64,000 bases of DNA. Source: JAAOII01 sp965207705 (GTDB taxonomy: Bacteria; Pseudomonadota; Gammaproteobacteria; CBDBNL01; JAAOII01). The stretch is taken from NCBI GenBank assembly GCA_965207705.1, contig OZ242292.1, forward strand, positions 1,364,001 to 1,428,000. The letters run 5' to 3'. Below the pieces are notes generated by a model. The model made no database searches. It was not told where the DNA came from and saw only the letters and a program-made list of their open reading frames with translations. Position 1 is the stretch's first letter; each line of letters opens with the position of its first letter. The position numbers were made by a program, and so were the translations under genes. Below are positions 45,229 through 53,209 of the stretch, one piece after another.

Positions 45229-46431
45229 ATGATTACCAAGTTACATTTATCCCCTCCCCCTCTGTCCCCTTTTACTTTTCCTTTCCCCTTGCCTTGTCTC
45301 GCCATAAAACACGTCATCATAGTTTTTTGCATGATGATTTCTTCTGTTGCATGGAGTGCTGATAAGCAGGTATGGCAATCAGAGGAATATTCGTATCGCG
45401 CGGTTACAATCGCTGATAAACTAAATCAGCCGTGGTCTTTGGTATTCTTGCCTGATAAAAGTATATTAATAGCAGAAAAACCTGGCACTATTAGTCGGGT
45501 CACCTTTTCTGGGAAAACATACCAAACATCACGTATTGTGTTTTTACCGGAAGTTACACTGCATGGTCAAGGAGGACTTATGGATCTAACTTTGCATCCC
45601 GACTTCGCCACCAATGGTTTTATCTACTACTCTTATACTGCGGCAAGCGGCGACCTATACGGAACCAGAGTTGGCAGATTCCAATGGAAAGATGGAAATA
45701 TAAGGAATAAGAAGAATATTTTTCATGCACAAAATCTGGCAAGAGGAGGGAGACATTTTGGCTCGCGCATCGTCTTTGATGATAAAAAACGTATGTACTT
45801 GTCTCTTGGTGAAAGAGGCGACCCTGCTGAAGCACAAAATCTAAAGAATCATTTTGGAACTGTTGTTCGCATAAGTGATGAGGGACAACCAATTAAGGAT
45901 AATCCTTTTGTGGGTAAAGTTGGCGTGTTGCCAGAAATATATTCTTATGGCCATCGTAATCCGCAAGGGTTTATCTTTGCCAAAGGGAAATTATGGTTGC
46001 ATGAGCATGGCGCAAGAGGAGGTGATGAACTTAATATTATTAAAAAGGGCGCTAACTATGGATGGCCAATAATAGCTTATGGCAAAAATTATAGCGGCAC
46101 TAAAATAGGAGAGGGGACTCACAAAAAGGGAATGGAGCAACCTATAGTTTATTGGGACCCCTCTATAGCCCCTTCGGGGATGATTATGTATAATGGAGGT
46201 ATATTCCCTAAATGGAAAGGAGATATTTTTATTGGAGCTTTAGCAAAGACCCACTTACGTCGCCTTAAGATGAAAGGAGAAAGGGTTGTGGCTCAAGAAG
46301 AGCTATTACAAGATATTGGAAGAATAAGAGAAGTAGCGCAGGATGATGTAGGATATATATATGTTTTGACTGATTCAGTCAATGGTAAATTATTACGTTT
46401 AGAACCTTTAACCAAACCTTATGAAAACTGA
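45229..46431 (+). CDS. PQQ-dependent sugar dehydrogenase (aldose sugar dehydrogenase-like)
   Basis: Six-bladed beta-propeller of the soluble glucose/aldose dehydrogenase family, probably periplasmic. Family blocks: LNQPWSLVFLPDKSILIAEKPG, LHGQGGLMDLTLHPDF, HFGSRIVFDDKKRMYLSLGERGD, YSYGHRNPQGFIF, LWLHEHGARGGDELNII, NYGWPIIAYGKNY and PSIAPSGMIMYNG. The signal region is odd: 20 residues rich in Pro and Phe come before the hydrophobic core AIKHVIIVFCMMISSVAWSA, with likely cleavage near residue 44. Substrate and the use of PQQ are family inference; no pqq genes are nearby. Overlaps the rhodanese gene by 11 nt. Confidence 0.85.
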   Translation: MITKLHLSPPPLSPFTFPFPLPCLAIKHVIIVFCMMISSVAWSADKQVWQSEEYSYRAVTIADKLNQPWSLVFLPDKSILIAEKPGTISRVTFSGKTYQTSRIVFLPEVTLHGQGGLMDLTLHPDFATNGFIYYSYTAASGDLYGTRVGRFQWKDGNIRNKKNIFHAQNLARGGRHFGSRIVFDDKKRMYLSLGERGDPAEAQNLKNHFGTVVRISDEGQPIKDNPFVGKVGVLPEIYSYGHRNPQGFIFAKGKLWLHEHGARGGDELNIIKKGANYGWPIIAYGKNYSGTKIGEGTHKKGMEQPIVYWDPSIAPSGMIMYNGGIFPKWKGDIFIGALAKTHLRRLKMKGERVVAQEELLQDIGRIREVAQDDVGYIYVLTDSVNGKLLRLEPLTKPYEN

Positions 46432-46960
46432 CAAAAAACCATTATTCTTATTCTTTGGAATAATACTAATTAATTATGCGATATTACCGTCGGCTTATGC
46501 GGGCGACTTCACTGCCATACATGAAGAACTACGGACAGAATATTCGGATATTACAATGATTAACGTTGATGATGCTTATGACATGCTACATAACTCTGCT
46601 GAGCAGAATAGCGCCATAACATTATTAGATGTGCGAGCACGCAAAGAGTATGCTGTAAGTCATATTCAAGGAGCGCATAATGCCGTAAGTTTACGCTATG
46701 CCAAAAAAATACTTGCAGGAGTAGACAAATCCCAACCAATAGTTGTATATTGTGCGACTGGATACCGCTCGGGAGATATGACGCGTCTCCTACAGCGGGA
46801 GGGTTACACAAATGTTGTGAATGTGGAGGGTTCTATATTTGAATGGGTTGATAAAGATTATCCAGTATACCAAAATGGCAAACAGGTTAAAAAAGTTCAT
46901 CCTGTTGATAGGAACAATGGCAAGTATCTCAGAAAAGATTATCATTCTTACTCGCCTTAA
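46421..46960 (+). CDS. Exported rhodanese-domain protein
   Basis: A 179-residue protein with a signal peptide (LFLFFGIILINYAILPSAYA, cleavage after residue 27-28) and one rhodanese domain: ITLLDVRARKEYAVSHIQGAHNAV, then the active-site loop VVYCATGYRSGDM (Cys near 111) and GYTNVVNVEGSIFEWV. Likely a periplasmic sulfurtransferase or persulfide carrier. It is translationally coupled to the preceding sugar dehydrogenase, an association I cannot explain. Substrate unknown. Confidence 0.85.
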   Translation: MKTDKKPLFLFFGIILINYAILPSAYAGDFTAIHEELRTEYSDITMINVDDAYDMLHNSAEQNSAITLLDVRARKEYAVSHIQGAHNAVSLRYAKKILAGVDKSQPIVVYCATGYRSGDMTRLLQREGYTNVVNVEGSIFEWVDKDYPVYQNGKQVKKVHPVDRNNGKYLRKDYHSYSP

Positions 46961-46985
46961 TATATAGCTGGCATTTTTTATGCAT

Positions 46986-47022
46986 AAAAAAAGCAGATCC
47001 TCTTCCCTTAAGAGGACCTGCT
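46986..47022 (-). terminator. Rho-independent terminator of the TAXI gene
   Basis: On the minus strand, AGCAGGTCCTCTTAA and TTAAGAGGATCTGCT-type arms (12 paired bases with one mismatch) are followed by seven T (plus-strand A-run 46986-46992). It ends transcription from the TAXI gene about 55 nt after its stop and, since the stem is symmetric, may also limit the convergent rhodanese operon. Confidence 0.8.
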
Positions 47023-47030
47023 ATCATGCA

Positions 47031-47079
47031 ATAAATGCTACAAAATATTGTATTAACTCATTGAAGAGTTAGCATTTAT
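47031..47079. repeat. Nested inverted repeats over the TAXI stop codon
   Basis: ATAAATGCTA (47031-47040) is perfectly complementary to TAGCATTTAT (47070-47079). Just inside the right arm, TAACTC and GAGTTA form a second hairpin at about 47053-47071. The TAXI stop codon (47076-47078) lies in the outer stem, so this RNA would fold right at the mRNA 3' end next to the terminator. Confidence 0.6.
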
Positions 47080-48062
47080 TTAAGAAGTTTGGCTTCTTTG
47101 TAGTACTTAACCGCGCCATTATGAAGTGGGGCAGATAACCCGTCCTTAATCATTGCCTTTTTGTCCAAATTGGCAAATGCTGGATGAAAACGACGGAAGT
47201 CATCAAAGTTATCAAATACTGCCTTGACCACGGTATAGATTACATCATCATCTACATCACCAGATGAGACAAAAGTAGCGCCAACTCCGAAGGTCTTGGT
47301 GACTTTATCATTCCCTTTATACATGCCGCCAGGTATTGAAGCCCAACGATAATAAGGTTTTTCCTTTACCAATTTCTTAACGGGATTGCCATCTACTCGC
47401 ACCAACACGGCATTACACAGAGTTGTAGCTTGCTTAATATTGGCATTTGGATGGCCTACTGTGTAGACGATTGCATCAACTTTGTTGTCGCATAATGCTT
47501 GCGCCTGTTCATCTGCCTTAAGTTCTGAAGCTGCTTTAAATGAGTTTTTATCCCATTTATAACCTTCCATCACTACTTCCATAGTCCCGCGTTGTCCTGA
47601 ACCTGGATTACCAATGTTGACTCGTTTGCCTTTTAAATCAAAGAATGTTTTAATTCCTGAATTGGCTCGAGCAACCACAGTAAATGGTTCTGGGTGAACG
47701 GAGAATAAAGCACGTAGTTTCTTGTTTGCTCCTGCTTTAGAAAACTTGCTAGTTCCTTCATAAGCATGAAACTGCCAATCTGATTGGGCAACACCCATAT
47801 CAAGATCTCCAGAACGAATGGTATTGAGATTATATACAGAACCTCCAGTACTTTCGGCTTTACAACTTATGTCATGCTTGGATGTGTCTTTGTTCACCAA
47901 GCGACATATATTTCTTCCTACCTGATAGTAAACACCGGTGGTTCCACCTGTGCCTATAGTTATGAACTTAGTTGCTGCAACCGATGGCGCAACAAAAAAA
48001 GCACTAGCAGATATTACAGCTGCTGCAATTACTAACGTTTTTGCTAATAAAAATTTTTTCAT
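47076..48062 (-). CDS. TAXI-family TRAP transporter substrate-binding protein
   Basis: Periplasmic solute-binding protein of the TAXI group of TRAP transporters. Signal peptide KKFLLAKTLVIAAAVISASA with cleavage near residue 29. Family segments: FITIGTGGTTGVYYQVGRNICRLV, AESTGGSVYNLNTIRSGDLDMGVAQSDWQF, LFSVHPEPFTVVARANSGI, FFDLKGKRVNIGNPGSGQRGTMEVVM and VDAIVYTVGHPNANIKQA. 328 residues, normal. The fused membrane component that should partner it is not adjacent; the ligand is unknown (dicarboxylates or glutamate-like in characterised cases). It has its own promoter and a strong terminator. Confidence 0.92.
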   Translation of the reverse strand: MKKFLLAKTLVIAAAVISASAFFVAPSVAATKFITIGTGGTTGVYYQVGRNICRLVNKDTSKHDISCKAESTGGSVYNLNTIRSGDLDMGVAQSDWQFHAYEGTSKFSKAGANKKLRALFSVHPEPFTVVARANSGIKTFFDLKGKRVNIGNPGSGQRGTMEVVMEGYKWDKNSFKAASELKADEQAQALCDNKVDAIVYTVGHPNANIKQATTLCNAVLVRVDGNPVKKLVKEKPYYRWASIPGGMYKGNDKVTKTFGVGATFVSSGDVDDDVIYTVVKAVFDNFDDFRRFHPAFANLDKKAMIKDGLSAPLHNGAVKYYKEAKLLK

Positions 48063-48078
48063 TTCGTTTACCTCTATG

Positions 48079-48107
48079 TTATAAAATGATAATATATATC
48101 ATTACAA
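48079..48107 (-). promoter_or_regulatory. Promoter and ribosome-binding site of the TAXI gene
   Basis: On the minus strand TTGTAA (48102-48107) and TTATAA (48079-48084) are 17 nt apart, followed by an AGAGGTAA ribosome-binding sequence at about 48068-48075 just before the ATG at 48062. The spacing is correct but both hexamers deviate from consensus. Confidence 0.45.
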
Positions 48108-48148
48108 TATAGCACCGATTAGCTTTTTTTCAACCCTTTAAAGACATA

Positions 48149-48177
48149 TTTTAATAAAGATTAACCCCCCCTATAAT
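48149..48177 (+). promoter_or_regulatory. Possible promoter of the gabD-like gene
   Basis: TATAAT at 48172-48177 sits 33 nt before the ATG at 48211, with a weak -35 (TTTTAA, 48149-48154) at 17 nt spacing. The C-run just before the -10 (48165-48171) is unusual. No other feature is seen between the divergent genes. Confidence 0.4.
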
Positions 48178-48210
48178 ATGGTTAATTAGTTAACAATTAG
48201 GTAATTAGAA

Positions 48211-49662
48211 ATGAATATATCGGAACTTCCCTTATTTGAGAATAAGGGATATATAAACGGCGTCTGGTGTGATGCGGATGATAACAGCACCTTAGAAGTT
48301 ATAAACCCAGCAGATAATCGTCTATTAGGCACTGTGCCAAATATGGCTCAGGTTGAAACAGCACGCGCCATTGATGCTGCGCACATTGCTGGTAAAAAAT
48401 GGGCAATGCAGACCGCTAAAGACAGGGCAGAAATAATGATGAATTGGTTTTCTTTGATTATGGAAAACCGTGAAGAACTAGCAAAAATATTGGTGGCGGA
48501 ACAGGGCAAGCCCTTTGCTGAAGCAATCGGTGAGATAACCTACGGCGCTTCTTTCATTAAATGGTTTGCTGAAGAAGGTAAACGCGCTTATGGAGATATT
48601 ATTCCTGCTCAGTTGCCTAATACTCAAATCAGGGTTACTAAAGAACCAGTGGGAGTGGCGGGAATCATAATCCCATGGAATTTCCCTGTCGCTATGGTTA
48701 CCCGTAAGTGTGCGGCGGCTCTTGCAGCTGGTTGTTCTTGCGTGATTAAACCTGCTGAGTTTACCCCTTATTCTGCAATTGGGCTGCTTAAGTTAGGCGA
48801 GCAGGCGGGTTTGCCTGCGGGATTACTAAATCTTGTAATTGGCAAAGCAGTTCCTATAGGAGAAGAAATAACAAGCAATCCAAAAGTTAAGAAGGTTAGT
48901 TTTACCGGGTCAACTGCAGTTGGCAAGCTGATTATGGAACAATGCGCCAAAACAGTGAAAAAAATATCCCTGGAATTAGGAGGAAATGCTCCATTTATTG
49001 TATTTGAAGACGCGGACTTGGATGCTGCAGTTGTTGGAGCAATCGCCAGTAAATTTCGTAATTCGGGGCAGACCTGTGTATGTGCTAACCGCTTCTTCGT
49101 GCAGAGTAAGGTTTATGATGAATTTATTAATAAGCTCAAGGATTCAGTAATGAAGCTTAAGTTGGGTAATGGCATGGATGAAGGAGTTACTCAGGGTCCC
49201 CTTATCAATGAAGATGCAGTTGTTAAAGTAGAAAAGCACATTAAAGATGCTTTAGACAAAGGAGCAAAATTGATATGTGGCGGTAAACGACATAAACTGG
49301 GAGGCACTTTTTTTGAGCCAACGATTATTACCGACATGGGCGCAGATACACTGCCCTATTATGAGGAAACATTTGGACCAGTTGCTCCTATATACAAGTT
49401 TGATGAAGAAGCAGCAGGTATAGCTGCGGCTAATAACACTGAATACGGGCTTTCCGCTTATTTTTATACTAAGGATTTAGGACGTGCTTATCGTGTATCA
49501 CAGAGATTGGAAAGTGGCATAGTAGGAGTAAATTGCGGGATTATTTCCAATGAGGTTGCTCCTTTTGGTGGAGTAAAGGAGTCAGGTATTGGGCGCGAGG
49601 GTTCCAAATACGGCATTGATGAGTATCTAAATATCAAGTACACTTTGTTTACCCACGAATAA
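48211..49662 (+). CDS. gabD: NAD(P)-dependent succinate-semialdehyde dehydrogenase (GabD-like)
   Basis: Aldehyde dehydrogenase oxidising succinate semialdehyde to succinate in GABA catabolism. Key sites: GIIIPWNFPVAMVTRKCAAA, FTGSTAVGKLIMEQCA, LELGGNAPFIVFEDADLD (catalytic Glu) and FRNSGQTCVCANRFFVQ (catalytic Cys near residue 288), then GLSAYFYTKDLGR and GVKESGIGREGSKYG. The CVCANR sequence, with a second Cys two residues after the catalytic one, is typical of GabD. 483 residues. No GABA transaminase is adjacent, so the exact substrate is inferred from sequence. Confidence 0.9.
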   Translation: MNISELPLFENKGYINGVWCDADDNSTLEVINPADNRLLGTVPNMAQVETARAIDAAHIAGKKWAMQTAKDRAEIMMNWFSLIMENREELAKILVAEQGKPFAEAIGEITYGASFIKWFAEEGKRAYGDIIPAQLPNTQIRVTKEPVGVAGIIIPWNFPVAMVTRKCAAALAAGCSCVIKPAEFTPYSAIGLLKLGEQAGLPAGLLNLVIGKAVPIGEEITSNPKVKKVSFTGSTAVGKLIMEQCAKTVKKISLELGGNAPFIVFEDADLDAAVVGAIASKFRNSGQTCVCANRFFVQSKVYDEFINKLKDSVMKLKLGNGMDEGVTQGPLINEDAVVKVEKHIKDALDKGAKLICGGKRHKLGGTFFEPTIITDMGADTLPYYEETFGPVAPIYKFDEEAAGIAAANNTEYGLSAYFYTKDLGRAYRVSQRLESGIVGVNCGIISNEVAPFGGVKESGIGREGSKYGIDEYLNIKYTLFTHE

Positions 49663-49697
49663 GGATGCCTCCTTATTAAAAAAATCACTTAAAATCC

Positions 49698-49716
49698 CTT
49701 GAATAAATTATTCAAG
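49698..49716. promoter_or_regulatory. Perfect palindrome in the dnaK promoter region
   Basis: CTTGAATAA, one central A, TTATTCAAG: a 19-bp perfect inverted repeat 41 nt before the dnaK ATG (49757). The first half starts with CTTGAA, the -35 core of sigma-32 promoters, and CACCTATAAATA at 49717-49728 may be the -10. It could therefore be a heat-shock promoter overlapped by an operator. It is not the CIRCE element. Confidence 0.5.
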
Positions 49717-49756
49717 CACCTATAAATAAGATTGTTATGAAAGCAAATTATAAATT

Positions 49757-51802
49757 ATGAGCAAAATTATAGGAATTGATTTAGGCACCACAAATTCATG
49801 TGTTGCTTTAGTGGAAGGCGGAAAGCCCAAGGTTATTGAGAACTCAGAGGGCAACCGTACTACTCCATCAATAGTCGCGTATACAGAAAGTGAAGTTCTG
49901 GTTGGCCAGACCGCTAAGCGACAAAGTGTAACTAATCCAAAGAATACACTTTATGCAATTAAACGTCTTATAGGAAGAAAGTTTTCCGATGACGTGGTCC
50001 AAAAAGACGCTAAGAACTCGCCCTTTGAAATAATGAAGGCGAAAAATGGCGACGCTTGGGTTAAGGCGCAAGGAAAAGAGTTGGCGCCACAGCAGGTTTC
50101 AGCAGAGATTCTGAAGAAAATGAAGAAATCCGCCGAGGATTATTTAGGCGCTAAGGTCACAGATGCGGTTATTACAGTGCCTGCATATTTTAATGACTCT
50201 CAACGTCAGGCAACTAAGGATGCGGGACGGATAGCAGGGCTTAATGTTAAGCGCATAATTAATGAACCCACTGCTGCAGCTCTTGCTTATGGCTTGGATA
50301 AAAAAGGAGGCGAGCAAAAGATAGCGGTCTATGACTTAGGCGGTGGAACTTTTGATATATCCATTATTGAGATGGCTGATGTTGATAATGAGAAACAATT
50401 TCAGGTGCTGGCTACCAATGGAGATACTTTCCTTGGCGGCGAGGATTTTGACAATGTTGTTATTAATTATCTGGCGGATGAGTTTAAGAAAGAAAATGCT
50501 TTAGATCTAACCAAGGATCCATTGGCTATGCAACGACTTAAAGAAGCGGCAGAAAAAGCGAAAATTGAGTTATCCTCGGCATTGCAAACAGATATTAATC
50601 TACCTTATGTTACCGCTGATAGTTCTGGACCCAAACACTTGAGTATCAAACTTACCAGAGCTAAGCTTGAATCAATGGTGGATGAATTGATAAGTAGAAC
50701 CCTGATTCCTTGCAAACAGGCACTTAAGGATGCAAAACTGAGCGTTGGTGATATTAAGGAAGTGATTTTAGTGGGCGGTCAGACCAGAATGCCGCTAGTA
50801 CAAAAGAAAGTTCAAGAACTATTTGGTAAAGAACCGAGGCGTGATGTTAACCCAGATGAAGCAGTCGCGATGGGGGCTGGGATTCAGGCGGCAGTTTTAG
50901 CGGGAGATGTGAAAGATGTCTTATTGCTTGACGTGACACCGTTATCTTTGGGTATAGAGACCCTTGGCGGAGTATCCACAGTGTTAATTGAGAAGAACAC
51001 TACCATACCTACCAAGAAAACTCAAGTATTTTCCACCGCTGATGATAATCAGCCGGCGGTAACTATTCATGTCTTGCAAGGGGAAAGGAAAAAAGCAACC
51101 GATAATAAATCATTGGGAAGATTTGACCTCACGGATATCCCCGCAGCTCCACGCGGCATGCCGCAAATTGAAGTTAGTTTTGATATTGATGCCAACGGTA
51201 TTTTGAATGTTTCTGCCAAAGACAAGAATACCAACAAGGAGCAATCTATTGAAATTAAAGCGGCAAGCGGACTATCTGAAAGCGAAATTGAGACGATGGT
51301 AAAAGAGGCGGAAGCCCATGCTGCTGATGATGAAAAATTTGAAAAATTAGTTACGGCGCGCAATGAGGGAGAAAGCATTAATCATGCTGTTTCAAAGTCG
51401 TTTGAAGAGCATAAGGATGAACTTAAAGATGAGGAAAAGCAAGATATTGAGAAGGTGCTAAAAGAATTAGAAGAAGCGCTTAAGGGTGAAGATGGTGATG
51501 CCATTAAAGAAAAAGCTCGTGAGCTTACTCAGAAGGCGGTGCCTCTTACTCAGATTGTTATGAAAAAAGAACAGGAAAAGCAGCAAGCCGACCAAGCAGA
51601 AAGTTCAAATGAAGAATCCCAGCAGGAAGAGTCAAAGTCAGATTCTGACGATAAAGTTGAAGATGCCGAGTATGAAGAGGTAAAAGGCAGTAAGGGCGCT
51701 GAGGACAAGAGTACCGAAAAGGGTGCTAAAGACAAGAGTACTAAAGACAAGAGCGCTAAAGACAAGAGTGCTGAGGGCAAGAGTGCTGAGGGCAAGGGCT
51801 AA
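49757..51802 (+). CDS. dnaK: Molecular chaperone DnaK
   Basis: Hsp70 chaperone. N-terminal IGIDLGTTNSCVALVEG, ATPase landmarks VITVPAYFNDSQRQATKDAGRIAGL, NEPTAAALAYGLDK, AVYDLGGGTFDISIIE and VGGQTRMPLVQ; linker DVLLLDVTPLSLGIETLGG, then the substrate-binding domain and helical lid. 681 residues, about 40 more than E. coli DnaK. The extra follows the usual acidic VEDAEYEEV end and is a Lys/Ser/Asp repeat (DKSTKDKSAKDKSAEGKSAEG) encoded by short tandem units at about 51690-51795. grpE and dnaJ are not adjacent. Confidence 0.97.
   Translation: MSKIIGIDLGTTNSCVALVEGGKPKVIENSEGNRTTPSIVAYTESEVLVGQTAKRQSVTNPKNTLYAIKRLIGRKFSDDVVQKDAKNSPFEIMKAKNGDAWVKAQGKELAPQQVSAEILKKMKKSAEDYLGAKVTDAVITVPAYFNDSQRQATKDAGRIAGLNVKRIINEPTAAALAYGLDKKGGEQKIAVYDLGGGTFDISIIEMADVDNEKQFQVLATNGDTFLGGEDFDNVVINYLADEFKKENALDLTKDPLAMQRLKEAAEKAKIELSSALQTDINLPYVTADSSGPKHLSIKLTRAKLESMVDELISRTLIPCKQALKDAKLSVGDIKEVILVGGQTRMPLVQKKVQELFGKEPRRDVNPDEAVAMGAGIQAAVLAGDVKDVLLLDVTPLSLGIETLGGVSTVLIEKNTTIPTKKTQVFSTADDNQPAVTIHVLQGERKKATDNKSLGRFDLTDIPAAPRGMPQIEVSFDIDANGILNVSAKDKNTNKEQSIEIKAASGLSESEIETMVKEAEAHAADDEKFEKLVTARNEGESINHAVSKSFEEHKDELKDEEKQDIEKVLKELEEALKGEDGDAIKEKARELTQKAVPLTQIVMKKEQEKQQADQAESSNEESQQEESKSDSDDKVEDAEYEEVKGSKGAEDKSTEKGAKDKSTKDKSAKDKSAEGKSAEGKG
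51690..51798. repeat. Short tandem repeats encoding the DnaK Lys/Ser/Asp tail
   Basis: GACAAGAGTGCT and GGCAAGAGTGCTGAG-like units (12 and 15 nt) recur six to seven times at the 3' end of dnaK. All are multiples of three and keep the frame to the stop at 51800-51802. Confidence 0.75.
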
Positions 51803-51811
51803 TAATCTTGA

Positions 51812-52375
51812 ATGTATGATTTTATCCACGGCATTGCGGAAAATAAGGAGCCAGGACACGTAGTCATAAACTGTAATGGGTTGGGCTATGGCTTGGATAT
51901 TCCCATATCAATTGGTGAGAAAATTGAGACAGGGAAGGAAGTTCGGCTGTATGCTCATCTAATTATTCGCGATGATACTGCCACTCTCTATGGGTTTATA
52001 GATATAGCGCAAAGAAAAGTATTTCGCAACATTATTGCTGTAAGCGGAATAGGACCACGCCTGGCGCTGAATATTCTGGGGGTTTTTACATTAGACCAGT
52101 TGGCGGCTGTAGTGCAAGGCGGGGATGTCAGTCAACTTACTAGGGTTCCTAAACTTGGTAGCAAAAAAGCCCAACACCTCATAACCGAACTTGAAGGTAG
52201 ATTACCATCGGTAACTGCCGTCCGCACTCCAATATTAGAAGCGGAAACAGCATTGATTACTCTTGGATATAAAAAACAAGAGGCAACTATCGCCATTAAT
52301 AATATAAAAGGAGATGGACTGTCTACAGAACAATTAGTAAAACACGCGTTACAAAACTTAAGAAAAAGCCCATAA
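51812..52375 (+). CDS. ruvA: Holliday junction branch migration protein RuvA
   Basis: Tetrameric DNA-binding protein that loads RuvB on Holliday junctions. N-terminal OB domain (VVINCNGLGYGLDIPISI, RLYAHLIIRDDTATLYGF), two helix-hairpin-helix motifs (AVSGIGPRLALNIL and RVPKLGSKKAQHLITEL) and a C-terminal RuvB-contacting helix domain (LITLGYKKQEATIAI). 187 residues, slightly short in the linker between domains II and III. ruvB and ruvC are not adjacent. Starts 9 nt after dnaK. Confidence 0.95.
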   Translation: MYDFIHGIAENKEPGHVVINCNGLGYGLDIPISIGEKIETGKEVRLYAHLIIRDDTATLYGFIDIAQRKVFRNIIAVSGIGPRLALNILGVFTLDQLAAVVQGGDVSQLTRVPKLGSKKAQHLITELEGRLPSVTAVRTPILEAETALITLGYKKQEATIAINNIKGDGLSTEQLVKHALQNLRKSP

Positions 52376-52401
52376 TCTAATATTTCGTATAAAATAGGTA
52401 C

Positions 52402-53175
52402 ATGGTATCTCCTTATACTGCTCAGTGCCCTAATTGCCTAGCCGAAATTGATTTAACTCAAGATGACCTGGAGGTGGCAAAAGGTGATATAATATGTGGT
52501 AATTGTGATAATCAGTTCCATGCTCCTGATTATTTACTTAAGGGATTTTTTTCTGCTCAGCGTGGTTCTAAAGGCAAGGCACCTAAGCTAGGAAAGCAAA
52601 ATAAAAATCAAGATACATCGGCAACATTTAATAACGAGATTATGAATACATCAGATTTTGACGTAGCTCCAGGATATTCCTCATATCGCAGGAAGAGGTT
52701 CCTTAAGAACTTCTTTGCCGCGACAGTTAATTTAATATTAATTTTATTTCTTTCATTCCAATTGTTATGGATTAACTTTGATGAATGGGCTGCCAAAGAG
52801 AGTATCCGTCCTGTATATGGGTTTTTATGCTCCATAGAACAGCTTAAATGCCGCTTACCCTCTTATGTTGAACCAATTGATATAAAGGCAGAAAGGTTTG
52901 AAGTTAATTTGCGTAGTGATGGGGTGTATGTGCTGCAGGCGACCTTGACTAATTATGCTTCAATACCCAAGTCATTCCCGTGGATTGAGGTTATTTTTTC
53001 AGATATAAATGACTATCCAGTTGCGTCAGGGAAATTTTCTCCATATCAATATTTAGATAAGGGGGTAGTAACTTCTCTTATGCCACCAGATAGAAGATAT
53101 GACGTTTTACTTGAAATTAACAGTCCTTCATCCCCTGTAGCAAAGTATGAAATGAATGTCATAGCAGTTAATTAA
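52402..53175 (+). CDS. Zinc-ribbon DUF3426 inner-membrane protein
   Basis: A 257-residue protein with an N-terminal MJ0042-type zinc ribbon (CPNCLAEIDLTQDDL...CGNCDNQF, residues 9-38), a disordered basic stretch, one membrane helix at about residues 108-126 (NLILILFLSFQLLWI), and a C-terminal DUF3426 domain with ESIRPVYGFLCSIEQLKCRLP and a later PDRRYDVLLEI. In other gammaproteobacteria this architecture commonly precedes dusB-fis or follows prmA. The role is unknown; the zinc ribbon would be cytoplasmic and the DUF3426 domain periplasmic. Confidence 0.8.
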   Translation: MVSPYTAQCPNCLAEIDLTQDDLEVAKGDIICGNCDNQFHAPDYLLKGFFSAQRGSKGKAPKLGKQNKNQDTSATFNNEIMNTSDFDVAPGYSSYRRKRFLKNFFAATVNLILILFLSFQLLWINFDEWAAKESIRPVYGFLCSIEQLKCRLPSYVEPIDIKAERFEVNLRSDGVYVLQATLTNYASIPKSFPWIEVIFSDINDYPVASGKFSPYQYLDKGVVTSLMPPDRRYDVLLEINSPSSPVAKYEMNVIAVN

Positions 53176-53209
53176 CCCCAATAACTTAAGACAATTAAAA
53201 TAATAGCCA

